This document shows positions 42,998 through 51,714 of a stretch of DNA of 64,000 nt, in pieces (position 1 is the stretch's first letter; every line of letters starts with the position of its first letter). This DNA is from Aldehydirespirator sp965116965 (GTDB lineage Bacteria; Actinomycetota; Acidimicrobiia; Acidimicrobiales; Aldehydirespiratoraceae). Position numbers and translations under genes: made by a program. The stretch covers positions 1,798,001 through 1,862,000 of the forward strand of contig OZ220743.1 of the NCBI GenBank assembly GCA_965116965.1. The letters are read 5' to 3'. Under the pieces are notes generated by a model, which was not told the DNA's origin, did not search any database, and was given only the letters and a program-made list of their open reading frames with translations.

Positions 42998-43003
42998 GGT
43001 TAG

Positions 43004-43104
43004 CTAGTGCTGTGTCGTCGAAATGGCTAGGGCAGCGCAGCAGGACCGAGACCCTGCTTGGGAGCGCTCCGGACGCCCCGATCATTTCAGCGACGGACCA
43101 CTAG
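43004..43104 (+). mobile_element. 101-bp MITE, copy 4 (type 1)
   Basis: Nearly identical to the copy at 684-784, with the AGCAGG / CCTGCT central hairpin. Same orientation as all other copies. Confidence 0.88.
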
Positions 43105-43215
43105 GTGGACGTGTCGGTGCTGGCCGAGGCGGTGGAGCTCACTACCCAACGGGTGCCCTACGTGCTGGCCACGGTCGCCGCCAGTCTTCTTGGTGCGGTT
43201 TGTGTGGACTGAGTG
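43105..43215 (+). pseudogene. Possible XdhC/CoxI N-terminal relic
   Basis: VDVSVLAEAVELTTQRVPYV then LATVAASLLG and a stop. This resembles the first 30 residues of XdhC/CoxI-type molybdenum-hydroxylase maturation proteins. Weak but fitting, given the coxL debris nearby. 43216-43425 shows no further gene. Confidence 0.35.
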
Positions 43216-43425
43216 CGCAGAACCAACCCGAGCTTTCACGGAGGTCTGAACAAGCCGCTTGAACTTGCGACTCAGAGCACTAGCCGCGGGCCGATCCGTC
43301 CGCCACAGCCGCACCCGGCCCCGAGCCTTCAGTGGGGATTTCGTGTGACCAGCTGCCCGCCCTAGACGTTCCGGACCGTGCCCGCCCTCCATGGCCGTGA
43401 GGCGGGCTGCCGTTAGTTTGACCCG

Positions 43426-44340
43426 GTGAGCGCGGAGCACTCGGACGATCGGCGGCGGCTGGGGTGGCTGCTGGCCGGCGTGGGGATGCTGTGCGTCTCC
43501 ACCGACTCGCTGTGGGTGCGAGTGTCGGAGGCTGGTGCGCTGGACGTGGCCTTCCTGGTGTCGTGCTGCGCGCTGGTGGTGCACTCCACCTTCGGGCGGT
43601 GGTTCGACCGGCGTCCCGCACTGGAGTCTCTGCGGGCCCACCGGTTGCCGATCATTGGCGTGGGGGCGCTGGCATCGGTGAGCCAGCTCGCCTTCATCAC
43701 CGCCATCACCGAGACCCGGGTGGCCAATGTGGTGGCCATCGTGGCCGCGGCTCCTCTGATGGCCTCGCTCTGCGCCCGGCTGTTCTTGGGCGAGCCCATC
43801 ACCCGGCGCGTGGCCGTGGCCATCGCCCTCACCATGGTGGGCATCGGAGTGATCGTGTGGAGTTCGGTGGGAGAGCCGACGTTGAGGGGCGACCTCCTGG
43901 CGCTGTTGGCGGTGGTGTGCTTTGCCGGGAACATGACCGTCTGGCGGCGCTTCCCGGACGTGAGCCGCCGAGCCGCGTTGTTCCTCAGCGCGGCCATCGT
44001 CGTGGCTGTCACGAGCTTGGCGGCATCCCCGTTCTCGCTCGACACGCGGGCCTACCTGGCCATCGCGGCCATGGGACTGTGCTTCAACCCCCTGGGCCGG
44101 CTGGCAAACTCGAACGCCCTCCGCTACGCCCCGGTGTCGGAGGTCTCGCTGTTCGCGCCGACCGAGACGGTGGCCGGGACGGTGTGGGCCGCATTGTTCC
44201 TGTCGGAGCCGCCCGGTACCAGCACGGTGGCCGGTGCGGCAGTGGTGCTGGCCGGCGTGTTCTACGGCACGGTGGCGGCCGGCCGTTCCAAGCGCTCCAG
44301 GCCGGGTCCGGGCGGGGCAATTCGTAGGCTGGCCCCATGA
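43426..44340 (+). CDS. EamA/DMT-family permease
   Basis: 304 residues from GTG 43426. Ten hydrophobic helices in two EamA halves (VGALASVSQLAFITAITETR; NALRYAPVSEVSLFAPTETV). An inner-membrane metabolite transporter of unknown substrate. Ends in ATGA overlap with dtd, so the two are probably co-transcribed. Confidence 0.88.
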   Translation: MSAEHSDDRRRLGWLLAGVGMLCVSTDSLWVRVSEAGALDVAFLVSCCALVVHSTFGRWFDRRPALESLRAHRLPIIGVGALASVSQLAFITAITETRVANVVAIVAAAPLMASLCARLFLGEPITRRVAVAIALTMVGIGVIVWSSVGEPTLRGDLLALLAVVCFAGNMTVWRRFPDVSRRAALFLSAAIVVAVTSLAASPFSLDTRAYLAIAAMGLCFNPLGRLANSNALRYAPVSEVSLFAPTETVAGTVWAALFLSEPPGTSTVAGAAVVLAGVFYGTVAAGRSKRSRPGPGGAIRRLAP

Positions 44341-44774
44341 GAGCGCTGGTGCAACGGGCCGCGGAAGCCAGGGTGCGGGTGGACGGTCAGGTCATCGGCG
44401 AGATCGGTCCTGGGCTGTGCTGCCTGGTCGGTGTGACCCACGACGACGACCACCAAGCCGCGGTGAAGCTGGCGGCCAAGCTGTGGAACCTGCGCATCTT
44501 CGCCGACGACAACGGCCACATGAACCGGTCGGTGGCCGACACCAGCGGCGAGATGCTGGTCGTCAGCCAGTTCACCCTCTACGGCGACACTCGCAAGGGC
44601 CGCCGGCCGTCGTTCATCGCGGCGGCCGCCCCCGACGCGGCGGCCCGGCTGATCGACGACTTGGTGGAAGAACTGAGACGTTTGGGCGCCGCCGTGGCCA
44701 CCGGCGCCTTCGGGGCCGACATGGCGGTGGAGCTCACCAACGACGGCCCGGTCACCCTGATGCTCGAAGTCTGA
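44337..44774 (+). CDS. dtd: D-aminoacyl-tRNA deacylase
   Basis: 145 residues, the standard DTD length. The catalytic motif SQFTLYGDTRKGRRPSF with the active Thr and the NDGPVT element near the C-terminus (the Gly-cisPro equivalent lies early in the chain). It hydrolyses D-aminoacyl-tRNA, and Gly-tRNA(Ala), as a dimer in the cytosol. Start overlaps the DMT permease stop. Confidence 0.95.
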   Translation: MRALVQRAAEARVRVDGQVIGEIGPGLCCLVGVTHDDDHQAAVKLAAKLWNLRIFADDNGHMNRSVADTSGEMLVVSQFTLYGDTRKGRRPSFIAAAAPDAAARLIDDLVEELRRLGAAVATGAFGADMAVELTNDGPVTLMLEV

Positions 44775-44781
44775 CCATCGC

Positions 44782-44828
44782 GAATTGGCAGCGTTGTGCA
44801 TGGTATGCCTGCATTGTGCTGCCAGTTC
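44782..44828. repeat. 47-bp inverted-repeat element, copy 3
   Basis: GAATTGGCAGC (44782-44792) and GCTGCCAGTTC (44818-44828), 7 bp after the dtd stop and just upstream of the SDR ribosome site. It may act as an attenuator or terminator between the two genes. Confidence 0.7.
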
Positions 44829-44841
44829 GGGAGGGACCAGC

Positions 44842-45810
44842 GTGAACAGATTCGATCGAGACTCGACCGTCGATGAGGTTCTCGACGGCATGGACCTGTC
44901 CGGACGGGTGTTCGTCGTCACCGGATCGTCTAGCGGGCTGGGGGAGGAGTCGGCCCGGGGGCTGGCAGCCCGGGGAGCACACGTCGCCATGGCCGCCCGG
45001 GACGGCGTCAAGAACGCCGAGGCCGTCGAGCGCGTCCGCGCTTCCGTACCGGACGCAGATCTGTCCGTCCACGAGCTGGACCTTGCCGACCTGTCCAACG
45101 TGGCCCGGTTCGCAGAGCGGGCCGCCGGTGTGCTCGGCCGCGTCGACGTTCTCATCAACAACGCCGGCGTGATGGCCTGTCCCGAGGGTCGCACCGCTGA
45201 CGGGTTCGAGACCCAGTTCGGCACCAACCACCTGGGCCACTTCGGGCTGACCCTCCGGCTGATGCCGCTGCTGCGCGAGGCCGAGAGCCCGCGGGTCGTG
45301 ACCCTGTCCTCGGGAGGGCATCGCATCGCCGACGTCGACCTTGACGATCCCAACTTCGAGACGACCCCCTACGACGGGTGGGTCGCTTATGGGAGGTCCA
45401 AGAGCGCCAACGCGCACTTCGCAGCCGAGCTCGCGCGGCGCGCCGGCGAACCGATGCTGTCGTTCTCGGTCCACCCCGGCGCGATCGTCACCCGACTGGG
45501 CCGTCACTTGACGCCGGAACTCACCGAGGCGCTGATGGCGCGGGCAAGAGCGAGCGCTTCCCGGCATGGCAGCAGTTCCGGTGGCGGGATGCGCTTCAAG
45601 AGCGTCGAAGCCGGCGCGGCCACGCAGGTGTGGGCAGCCACCTCGCCCGATGCGGCCGCCCACAACGGCGGGTACTTCGTCGACTGCGGATCTACCGCCC
45701 CGGGCCCAGGCGAGCAGGGCTACGAGCCGTGGATCGACAACGCCGCCACCGCCGGACGGTTGTGGGAATTGAGCGAGAGGCTGGTCGGACTGTCCCTCGA
45801 CGAGGCCTGA
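44842..45810 (+). CDS. Short-chain dehydrogenase/reductase (retinol-dehydrogenase-like)
   Basis: 322 residues from GTG 44842 with GGGAGG upstream. Rossmann motif TGSSSGLGEES near residue 27, NNAG, catalytic YGRSK and HPGAI. The long form with FGTNHLGHFGLTLRLMPLL resembles WW-oxidoreductase/retinol-dehydrogenase-type SDRs. NAD(P)-dependent oxidation or reduction of an unknown alcohol/ketone. First of a short catabolic run with another SDR and an amidohydrolase. Confidence 0.9.
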   Translation: MNRFDRDSTVDEVLDGMDLSGRVFVVTGSSSGLGEESARGLAARGAHVAMAARDGVKNAEAVERVRASVPDADLSVHELDLADLSNVARFAERAAGVLGRVDVLINNAGVMACPEGRTADGFETQFGTNHLGHFGLTLRLMPLLREAESPRVVTLSSGGHRIADVDLDDPNFETTPYDGWVAYGRSKSANAHFAAELARRAGEPMLSFSVHPGAIVTRLGRHLTPELTEALMARARASASRHGSSSGGGMRFKSVEAGAATQVWAATSPDAAAHNGGYFVDCGSTAPGPGEQGYEPWIDNAATAGRLWELSERLVGLSLDEA

Positions 45811-45813
45811 CCC

Positions 45814-46767
45814 GTGAGTCCGGTGGTTACGCTCCGAGGAATGTCGAACAACCCGCCCATCGAGCACGAGGCGCGCGCCGACGACAGGCTCCACATCGCC
45901 GGCTCGACAGCGGTGGTCACCGGTGGCGCCGGCGGCATCGGCAAGGGCATTGTGAAGGCGCTGCTGCGGCGTGGAGCCCGAGTGGTGATCGCCGACGTCG
46001 AGGCGTCCGTGCTGGAGCAGGCGGTGGGGGAGTTGTCGCCCTTGGGGTCGGTGGAGGGCGTGCCCACTGATGTGAGCGACGAACACTCGGTCACCGCACT
46101 CGCGGGTCAGGTGTTCAAGACGCACGGCGCCTGCAACCTGCTGTTCTGCAACGCGGGGGTCACGTCCGGCGGCGGGGGCAAGCCCTGGCAGCAGGAGCCC
46201 AACGACTGGCGCTGGTGCTTCGGCGTCAACGTGTTCGGGGTGGCTATCTGCACATGGGCGTTCGTGCCCCTCATGATCGATTCCGGCCAGCCGGGCCACG
46301 TGATCGTCACGTCCTCGGGTGACGGCGGGTTCGCGCCCGTGCCCACCGCCTCGGTGTACGCAGCGTCCAAGGCGGCGGCCAGCTGCTTCACCGAGGCCCT
46401 CAACCACAACCTCATCCGAGAGGGCGCCAACGTGAGGGCGTCGGTGTTCTACCCCTCGGGCGGCCTGATGAACACGGGACTGTTCAACGCCCAGCGCAAC
46501 CGCCCCGAGCATCTGCAGCGGGTGGGGGAGGGCACCGGGCGCAAGAGCCTCAGCTTCGAGCAGCTCAAGCAGATGATCGCTGAGATGCGGGGCACCGAGC
46601 CTGAAGTGGCCGACCTCGACGAACTCGGAGAGTTCGTGCTCGACGGGGTGGCCGAACGCCGCTACATCATCGCCCGGGATCTCGACGAGACCGAGGAGTT
46701 GCTGCACCGGCGGGCCGAGGCCATCGGCAGGGCGGAGATGCCGTCGGTCCACGACCTCGGCGGCTGA
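45814..46767 (+). CDS. Short-chain dehydrogenase/reductase 2
   Basis: 317 residues from GTG 45814, which has GAGG 8 nt upstream; ATG 45841 is the alternative. Cofactor motif TGGAGGIGKG, catalytic YAASK, and SSGDGGFAP in place of the usual serine strand. It starts 3 nt after the first SDR, so the two form an operon. Substrate unknown. Confidence 0.88.
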   Translation: MSPVVTLRGMSNNPPIEHEARADDRLHIAGSTAVVTGGAGGIGKGIVKALLRRGARVVIADVEASVLEQAVGELSPLGSVEGVPTDVSDEHSVTALAGQVFKTHGACNLLFCNAGVTSGGGGKPWQQEPNDWRWCFGVNVFGVAICTWAFVPLMIDSGQPGHVIVTSSGDGGFAPVPTASVYAASKAAASCFTEALNHNLIREGANVRASVFYPSGGLMNTGLFNAQRNRPEHLQRVGEGTGRKSLSFEQLKQMIAEMRGTEPEVADLDELGEFVLDGVAERRYIIARDLDETEELLHRRAEAIGRAEMPSVHDLGG

Positions 46768-46794
46768 GAGGCCGAGCAAGACAAGGAGCGATTC

Positions 46795-48087
46795 ATGGGA
46801 GAGCATCACATCGTCATCTCGGCCGACACCCACTGCGGTGCCGACCTGCGCGACTACCGCCCGTACCTGGAGTCCAAGCACCACCGGGACTTCGACGAGT
46901 GGGCCGACGGGATCGAACGCACCCAGAAGGCGGCAGCCGCTGCGTTCGAGGGCCGCAAGAGCCCCCGCAACGTCGGCGTGGACGGGGATCCCGTGGCTGA
47001 TGGCAACCGCAACTGGTCGATGGAGAGGCGGCTGCGAGAGCAGGATGCCGACGGCGTGGTGGCCGAGGTCATGTTCCCCAACACCCTGCCGCCGTTCGCC
47101 CCGCCCGCGTCGACCGCGCTCGAAGCCCCGCCTTACGCCGACAACTTCGAGCACCGCTGGGCCGGCCTGCGGGCCCATAACCGCTGGATGCTCGACATGG
47201 TGAGCCAGGCCCCCGAGCGCTGCGCCGGCATCGCTCAGATATTCCTGGGCGACGTGGAGGGTTCCGTGGCCGAGATCGAGTGGGCCGCGGAGAACGGCCT
47301 GCGGGGCGGCATCCTGCTGCCGGGGGCTCCCCCCGATTCGCCTTTCGAGCCGCTCTACTCCGCAGCCTACGAGCCGATCTGGGCCGCGGCCGAGGCCAAC
47401 GACATGCCGGTGAACCACCATGCGGGCGGGGCCACCCCATCGTTCGGGAACCACTTCCCGGCGTCGCTGGCGGTGTTCCTGATCGAGGTCCGCTGGTGGT
47501 CGCAGCGGGCGCTGTGGCACCTGATGTTCTCGGGGGTGTTCGAGCGTCACCCGGATCTGAAGTTCGTCAACACCGAGACGGGCACGGCCTGGGTCCCGGA
47601 GGTGCTCCAGGACCTCGACTCCTTCTACCACCGGATGAAGTACTCGACCCACGGCTCCGAGGCGATCTTCGGCGGGCCGGCGGTGTCGGCCATGTCGATG
47701 AAGCCGAGCGAATACTGGCAGCGCCAGTGCTTCATCGGGGCCAGCTTCCTTCGTCCCAGCGAGGCTCACCTGCCGGCCGAGATCGGCATCGACCGCATCA
47801 TGTGGGGCTCGGACTATCCCCATACCGAGGGGTCGCATCCATACACCGGTCATCACCTGAGGCTCACCTTCGGCGGGATGGCCGTCGAGGACGCCACCAG
47901 CCTTCTGACGACCAACGCGGCCAAGCTCTACAAGTTCGACCTCGGCGCGCTGCGGCCGCTGGCTGAGCAGCACTGCCTCACCAAGGACGAGGTCGCCGCC
48001 GGAATCGATTATGCCGACGTGCCTGAGGAGGCCCGGGGCTGCCCGGGCATGAATCCCCTCAACCAGCGCCAGCGCGCCGCGGCCTGA
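46795..48087 (+). CDS. Amidohydrolase-2 family metal-dependent hydrolase/decarboxylase
   Basis: 430 residues; AAGGAG precedes the ATG. N-terminal SADTHCGADLRDY, central NHHAGG and C-terminal WGSDYPHTEGSHPY are the metal-ligand regions of the amidohydrolase-2 (ACMSD/LigW-like) TIM barrel. Members decarboxylate or hydrolyse cyclic carboxylates. 27 bp behind SDR 2, same operon. Exact reaction not predictable. Confidence 0.88.
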   Translation: MGEHHIVISADTHCGADLRDYRPYLESKHHRDFDEWADGIERTQKAAAAAFEGRKSPRNVGVDGDPVADGNRNWSMERRLREQDADGVVAEVMFPNTLPPFAPPASTALEAPPYADNFEHRWAGLRAHNRWMLDMVSQAPERCAGIAQIFLGDVEGSVAEIEWAAENGLRGGILLPGAPPDSPFEPLYSAAYEPIWAAAEANDMPVNHHAGGATPSFGNHFPASLAVFLIEVRWWSQRALWHLMFSGVFERHPDLKFVNTETGTAWVPEVLQDLDSFYHRMKYSTHGSEAIFGGPAVSAMSMKPSEYWQRQCFIGASFLRPSEAHLPAEIGIDRIMWGSDYPHTEGSHPYTGHHLRLTFGGMAVEDATSLLTTNAAKLYKFDLGALRPLAEQHCLTKDEVAAGIDYADVPEEARGCPGMNPLNQRQRAAA

Positions 48088-48096
48088 CGCGGTCTA

Positions 48097-48861
48097 TCAG
48101 CCGGCTCGGGGACCGCCCCGGGCGCCGGGCCAGCGGGAAGCGCCGATGGTGTCCACATAGGGCCAGAAGGCGTCCGGGTCGAGGGGGCCCGCGTTCGTGA
48201 TGCTGCGGGCCTTGGCCTGGTGGGTCACGAGCTGTGCCGACAGCTGCTCCCGTACCGGGAGGTAGCGGGCGACCGGGTCCCACGGGCTGTCCAGCAGCTT
48301 CATCTCACCGTCGATGTGCTCGACGTGGCGCTGCTCGAAGGTGGTGGCCACGTCCACCACGTGGGGCGGGAAGTCGTACTGGCCGGTCTCCCCGCCGATG
48401 GCCCGGGAGTACTTGATCCACCACTCGTGGTCGCTCACGTCACCGGGCGCCACGTCGGCCGACCCGGTCACGTCCCCGCTGAACTCGACGAAGGTGTAAC
48501 CCTGGTGGGTGGCCCGGGCCGAAACGTGGTCGCCGAGCCGGTAGTAGTCGATCTCGCACAGGAACTTGGGCTGCCCGTTGGTCTCGTGACTGATGGAGAC
48601 GGCCGCCTCCTGGTCGATGCCCATCCCGAGGTTGTAGAGGCCCGCGGCGCCCTGCCAGGAGGCCGGCACCTTGATGCTGATCCCGAACTCGGGCTCTCCG
48701 AGGATGGGCACGCAGTAGACGCCCACGGTCACGGTCGGCTCGCCCGGAACCAGCCCGGGCGGCACGAGCCGCGCGACTCCGGCCGGGTCGGTCCGATACG
48801 TCACCACCAGCTTCGGCCATCCGGCCACCTCGCCGGGTCGGGTCATCGGGGTCTCGGTCAC
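48097..48861 (-). CDS. Acetoacetate decarboxylase-like protein
   Basis: 254 residues. The ADC fold is suggested by VTYRTDPAGVARLVPPGLVP and by SHETNGQPKFLCEIDYY, which holds a lysine in the place of the Schiff-base Lys, and GVYCVPILGEPEFGI. The family includes true acetoacetate decarboxylases and aldolase-dehydratases; which one is open. Convergent with the amidohydrolase, 9 bp apart. Confidence 0.8.
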   Translation of the reverse strand: MTETPMTRPGEVAGWPKLVVTYRTDPAGVARLVPPGLVPGEPTVTVGVYCVPILGEPEFGISIKVPASWQGAAGLYNLGMGIDQEAAVSISHETNGQPKFLCEIDYYRLGDHVSARATHQGYTFVEFSGDVTGSADVAPGDVSDHEWWIKYSRAIGGETGQYDFPPHVVDVATTFEQRHVEHIDGEMKLLDSPWDPVARYLPVREQLSAQLVTHQAKARSITNAGPLDPDAFWPYVDTIGASRWPGARGGPRAG

Positions 48862-48950
48862 GCTGCCTCCTGACGTCTCGGAATTCGCTCAGCGTATTGG
48901 AGGGGAGCGGCCGAGCGGGTGCCTGGTGCTCGGCGAGGAGGGCGCGCGGT

Positions 48951-49006
48951 GCTGAGCGAGGCCGTGGCCCGAGCGGCCCGTGAGCGAAGCGAACGAGAGC
49001 GGGAAA
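48951..49006 (+). repeat. GGCC-rich intergenic repeat, copy 5
   Basis: Full-length copy in the 236-bp gap between the ADC-like gene and the acyl-CoA dehydrogenase. The gap otherwise shows no gene. Confidence 0.82.
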
Positions 49007-49097
49007 CACGACGCCACGACGCGAGGCGTCCCCACCTGCCAGCGCCGTCTCGTAGCGGTCCCCGGCAGACTGGTCCCGCAGCGACCGAGGAGCAGAC

Positions 49098-50336
49098 ATG
49101 GCCATCGACTTCACGCTCACCCCTGAACTGGAGGAGATCCGATCCCGGGTGCGGGCGTTCATCGACAGTGTGGTCAAGCCGGCCGAGGAGCGAATCGAGG
49201 GTCGTGACAGTGGCGAGCCCCTCACCGGGGGCGACCGGGTGGCTGTGCTGGTCGACCTCCGCAAGCAGGCCCGCGCCGCCGGGCTGTGGCTGCCGCACAT
49301 GCCGGCGGAGTGGGGCGGGATGGGGCTCGGCCACGTGGCGCTGGCCATGGTCCAGGCCGAGGCGGCCAAGTCCTACTACGGGCCGTGGGTGCTCAACTGC
49401 CAGGCCCCGGACGAGGGCAACATGCACACGCTGCTGCACTGGGCCACGCCCGAGCAGGCCGAGAAGTACCTGCGCCCGCTGTGCGAGGGCAAGGTCTGGT
49501 CATGCTTCGCCATGACCGAGCCCGAGGTGGCGGGCTCCGATCCCACGCTGATACAGACCCGGGCCTACCCCGACGGCGACGGGTGGGTGATCGACGGACA
49601 CAAGTGGTTCATCTCCAACGCTCACCGGGCCGACTTCGCCATCCTGGTGTGCCGGACGGAGGACGAACCCGACGTCCCCCAGGCAGCCAACACCGCGTTC
49701 CTCGTCGACCTCCCTCAGGAGGGATGGAGCGAGGTGCGCCAGATCGAGACTATGCACGGCAGCACCGGCCACAGCGAGATCCTCATCGAGGACCTTCGGG
49801 TCCACAACGACCAGATGCTCGGCGGGCGTGGCCAGGGCCACCTGCTCGGCCAGTACCGGCTCGGACCGGCCCGTCTGGCCCACTGCATGCGCTGGATCGC
49901 TCAGGCCGAGACCGCGCTGGACATGATGGTGGACCGGTCCCTCAACCGCTTCTCCCACGGCTCGCTGCTGGCCGAGAAGCAGGGAGTCCAGTGGATGATC
50001 GCCGACTCGGCCATGGAGCTGTACCAGGCCAAGCTGATGGTCCTGCACGCTGCCCACAAGATCGACACTGGCGACGAGTTCAAGTCCGAGGTGTCGATGG
50101 CCAAGCACTTCGTGGCCAACATGCTGAACCGGGTCATCGACCGCTCGATCCAGGTCCACGGCGCCCTCGGCTACTCCACCGACACGCCTCTGGCCCACAT
50201 GTACCAGCACGCCCGCTGGGCCCGCTTCGCCGACGGCGCCGACGAGGTCCACCAGATGCGCATCGCTCAGCGCACCATCGCGGCGTACACCGACGACGGC
50301 ACCACTCGCCGGGCCACCGGAAACCTGCCTGTCTGA
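49098..50336 (+). CDS. Acyl-CoA dehydrogenase
   Basis: 412 residues; GAGGAG precedes the ATG. Helical N-domain (MPAEWGGMGLGHVALAMVQA), FAD-binding middle motif CFAMTEPEVAGSDPT, then WVIDGHKWFISNAHRADFA, and a C-domain with QVHGALGYSTDTPLAHMYQH. A flavoenzyme that dehydrogenates acyl-CoA thioesters, passing electrons to ETF. The chain-length class (ACAD10/11-like appearance) is a guess. Confidence 0.92.
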   Translation: MAIDFTLTPELEEIRSRVRAFIDSVVKPAEERIEGRDSGEPLTGGDRVAVLVDLRKQARAAGLWLPHMPAEWGGMGLGHVALAMVQAEAAKSYYGPWVLNCQAPDEGNMHTLLHWATPEQAEKYLRPLCEGKVWSCFAMTEPEVAGSDPTLIQTRAYPDGDGWVIDGHKWFISNAHRADFAILVCRTEDEPDVPQAANTAFLVDLPQEGWSEVRQIETMHGSTGHSEILIEDLRVHNDQMLGGRGQGHLLGQYRLGPARLAHCMRWIAQAETALDMMVDRSLNRFSHGSLLAEKQGVQWMIADSAMELYQAKLMVLHAAHKIDTGDEFKSEVSMAKHFVANMLNRVIDRSIQVHGALGYSTDTPLAHMYQHARWARFADGADEVHQMRIAQRTIAAYTDDGTTRRATGNLPV

Positions 50337-50381
50337 CGGGCGACCCGGGTTGAGCCCAGTCGGTCGACCTATCCTGCGACC

Positions 50382-50912
50382 GTGAGCGACGCGACGATCG
50401 GAGGCGACCCGGACCGCGGCGACGACGCCGAGGTTCGCGACGAGCTCCCCGCCGACCTCGACGCATCGGGATACGTGGGGCCCTACCTGTTCCCCAACAA
50501 CAGCAGGCGCCGCATCGCCGGCGCGCTCTACCTGCTGATCGGAGCGGCTTCGATCGTGATCGCGCTGGTGGCCGGCAGCGACGCCGTGCTCGTCAACGGC
50601 GGCTTCGTCGTGGGAGGCGCCGCCCTGGTCGGGTTCGGGCTGTACTGCATGCAGGCAGGATGGGATCTCGCCGTCGACGAGAACGACGCCCTGGTTGCGG
50701 CCACCCGGGAGGTGGGCTTCCCGGTGGGGCACGCTGCGGCACAGCTCGGGTGGCGGGGTTTGAGGAGCCGTCCGACGTGGCGCATCCTGCTGTATTCGAA
50801 CCAGGCGCCCCCCGACCATCGTGGCCTCGTGCTGGTGGACGGCGTGGATGGTGAGACAATGGGCTGCTTCGTGGAGGACAACCCCGAGGACTGGACCGGT
50901 CTCGACGCATGA
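50382..50912 (+). CDS. Small membrane protein of unknown function
   Basis: 176 residues from GTG 50382. Acidic N-terminus, YVGPYLFPNNSRRR, two adjacent hydrophobic helices (AGALYLLIGAASIVIALVAG and GGFVVGGAALVGFGLYCMQA), then a soluble C-terminal domain ending EDNPEDWTGLDA. It stands just upstream of the PI-lipid genes, hinting at a role at the membrane. Not recognised as a named family. Confidence 0.7.
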   Translation: MSDATIGGDPDRGDDAEVRDELPADLDASGYVGPYLFPNNSRRRIAGALYLLIGAASIVIALVAGSDAVLVNGGFVVGGAALVGFGLYCMQAGWDLAVDENDALVAATREVGFPVGHAAAQLGWRGLRSRPTWRILLYSNQAPPDHRGLVLVDGVDGETMGCFVEDNPEDWTGLDA

Positions 50913-50998
50913 GCGCCCCCGCCGGCGGCACCGCGGCGCCGGGGGCACGCTGCGGCAAACTGGTAGCGTTCAACCTCAGCCGAACCGGAGGCCGGTGA

Positions 50999-51706
50999 AT
51001 GTTCGACGGAAACTGGCGCGAGGCGGTGGACCGGGGCCTCACCCCGATCGGCGTCTCGCTCCGCCGCACCGGGGTGACCGCGGACATGGTCACCATCACC
51101 GGCATCGTCATGGCCGGCGGCGCGGCCGTCGCCATAGCGACCGGCTACCTGCGGGTCGGCTTCCTGCTGCTGATCCTGGCCGGGATTCCCGACGCCCTCG
51201 ACGGCGCAGTCGCCAAGGCCTCGGGCACCTCGTCGCTGCGGGGCGCCTTCTTCGACTCGGTCTCGGACCGCCTCACCGACGCCCTGCTGTTCGGCGGCAT
51301 TGCCTGGTACCTGGCCGACACCCGGTCCGGTCACATCATGATGCTGCCGGTGGCGGTGATGAGCCTGGCCATGCTGGTGTCGTACCAGCGGGCCAAGGCC
51401 GAGTCCCTCGGCTACGAGGCCAAGGGCGGCATCATGGAGAGGGCCGAGCGCTTCGTCGTGCTGGCCTTCGGCCTGCTCTTCAGCGAACTGCTCATATGGA
51501 CCCTGTGGGTGATGATCGTCCTCACCGCGGTCACCGCGGTGCAGCGCTTCGTGAAGGTGTGGAGGCAGGCGTCGGAGGGCCGGCCGGTCCGTCCTCGCTC
51601 CCGTCGCCGTTCCCGCCGCGCCCGCACAACGCGGACGCAAGGCCGCGTCAGCGAACCCGCTTGGCGAGCGCGGATGCGCAACCGCCCGTCGACCGACGCC
51701 GGCTGA
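50999..51706 (+). CDS. pgsA: CDP-alcohol phosphatidyltransferase (phosphatidylinositol phosphate synthase-like)
   Basis: 235 residues; GGAGG lies before the ATG. The CDP-OH-P signature is DALDGAVAK-x8-GAFFDSVSD; the usual D-x2-D-G-x2-A-R has Lys in place of Arg. Six helices and an Arg-rich tail. By position before an acyltransferase and a PimA-like enzyme, it should make phosphatidylinositol phosphate from CDP-diacylglycerol, as in mycobacteria. First gene of the PI-mannoside cluster. Confidence 0.88.
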   Translation: MFDGNWREAVDRGLTPIGVSLRRTGVTADMVTITGIVMAGGAAVAIATGYLRVGFLLLILAGIPDALDGAVAKASGTSSLRGAFFDSVSDRLTDALLFGGIAWYLADTRSGHIMMLPVAVMSLAMLVSYQRAKAESLGYEAKGGIMERAERFVVLAFGLLFSELLIWTLWVMIVLTAVTAVQRFVKVWRQASEGRPVRPRSRRRSRRARTTRTQGRVSEPAWRARMRNRPSTDAG

Positions 51707-51714
51707 GCTTCTAG

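Noticed and set aside
42817..43104. 95-codon plus-strand frame over the repeat cluster
   Set aside because: It consists wholly of MITE and inverted-repeat sequence; no coding evidence.
42723..43425. Searched for a transposase that could mobilise the MITEs
   Set aside because: No DDE or serine/tyrosine recombinase motif in any frame here or elsewhere in the window.
44752..47973. 1073-codon minus-strand open frame
   Set aside because: Antisense to dtd, two SDRs and the amidohydrolase, all with clear motifs. The product is His/Gly/Arg-rich low complexity, typical of high-GC shadow frames.
49500..50948. 482-codon minus-strand frame
   Set aside because: Antisense to the acyl-CoA dehydrogenase; no family features.
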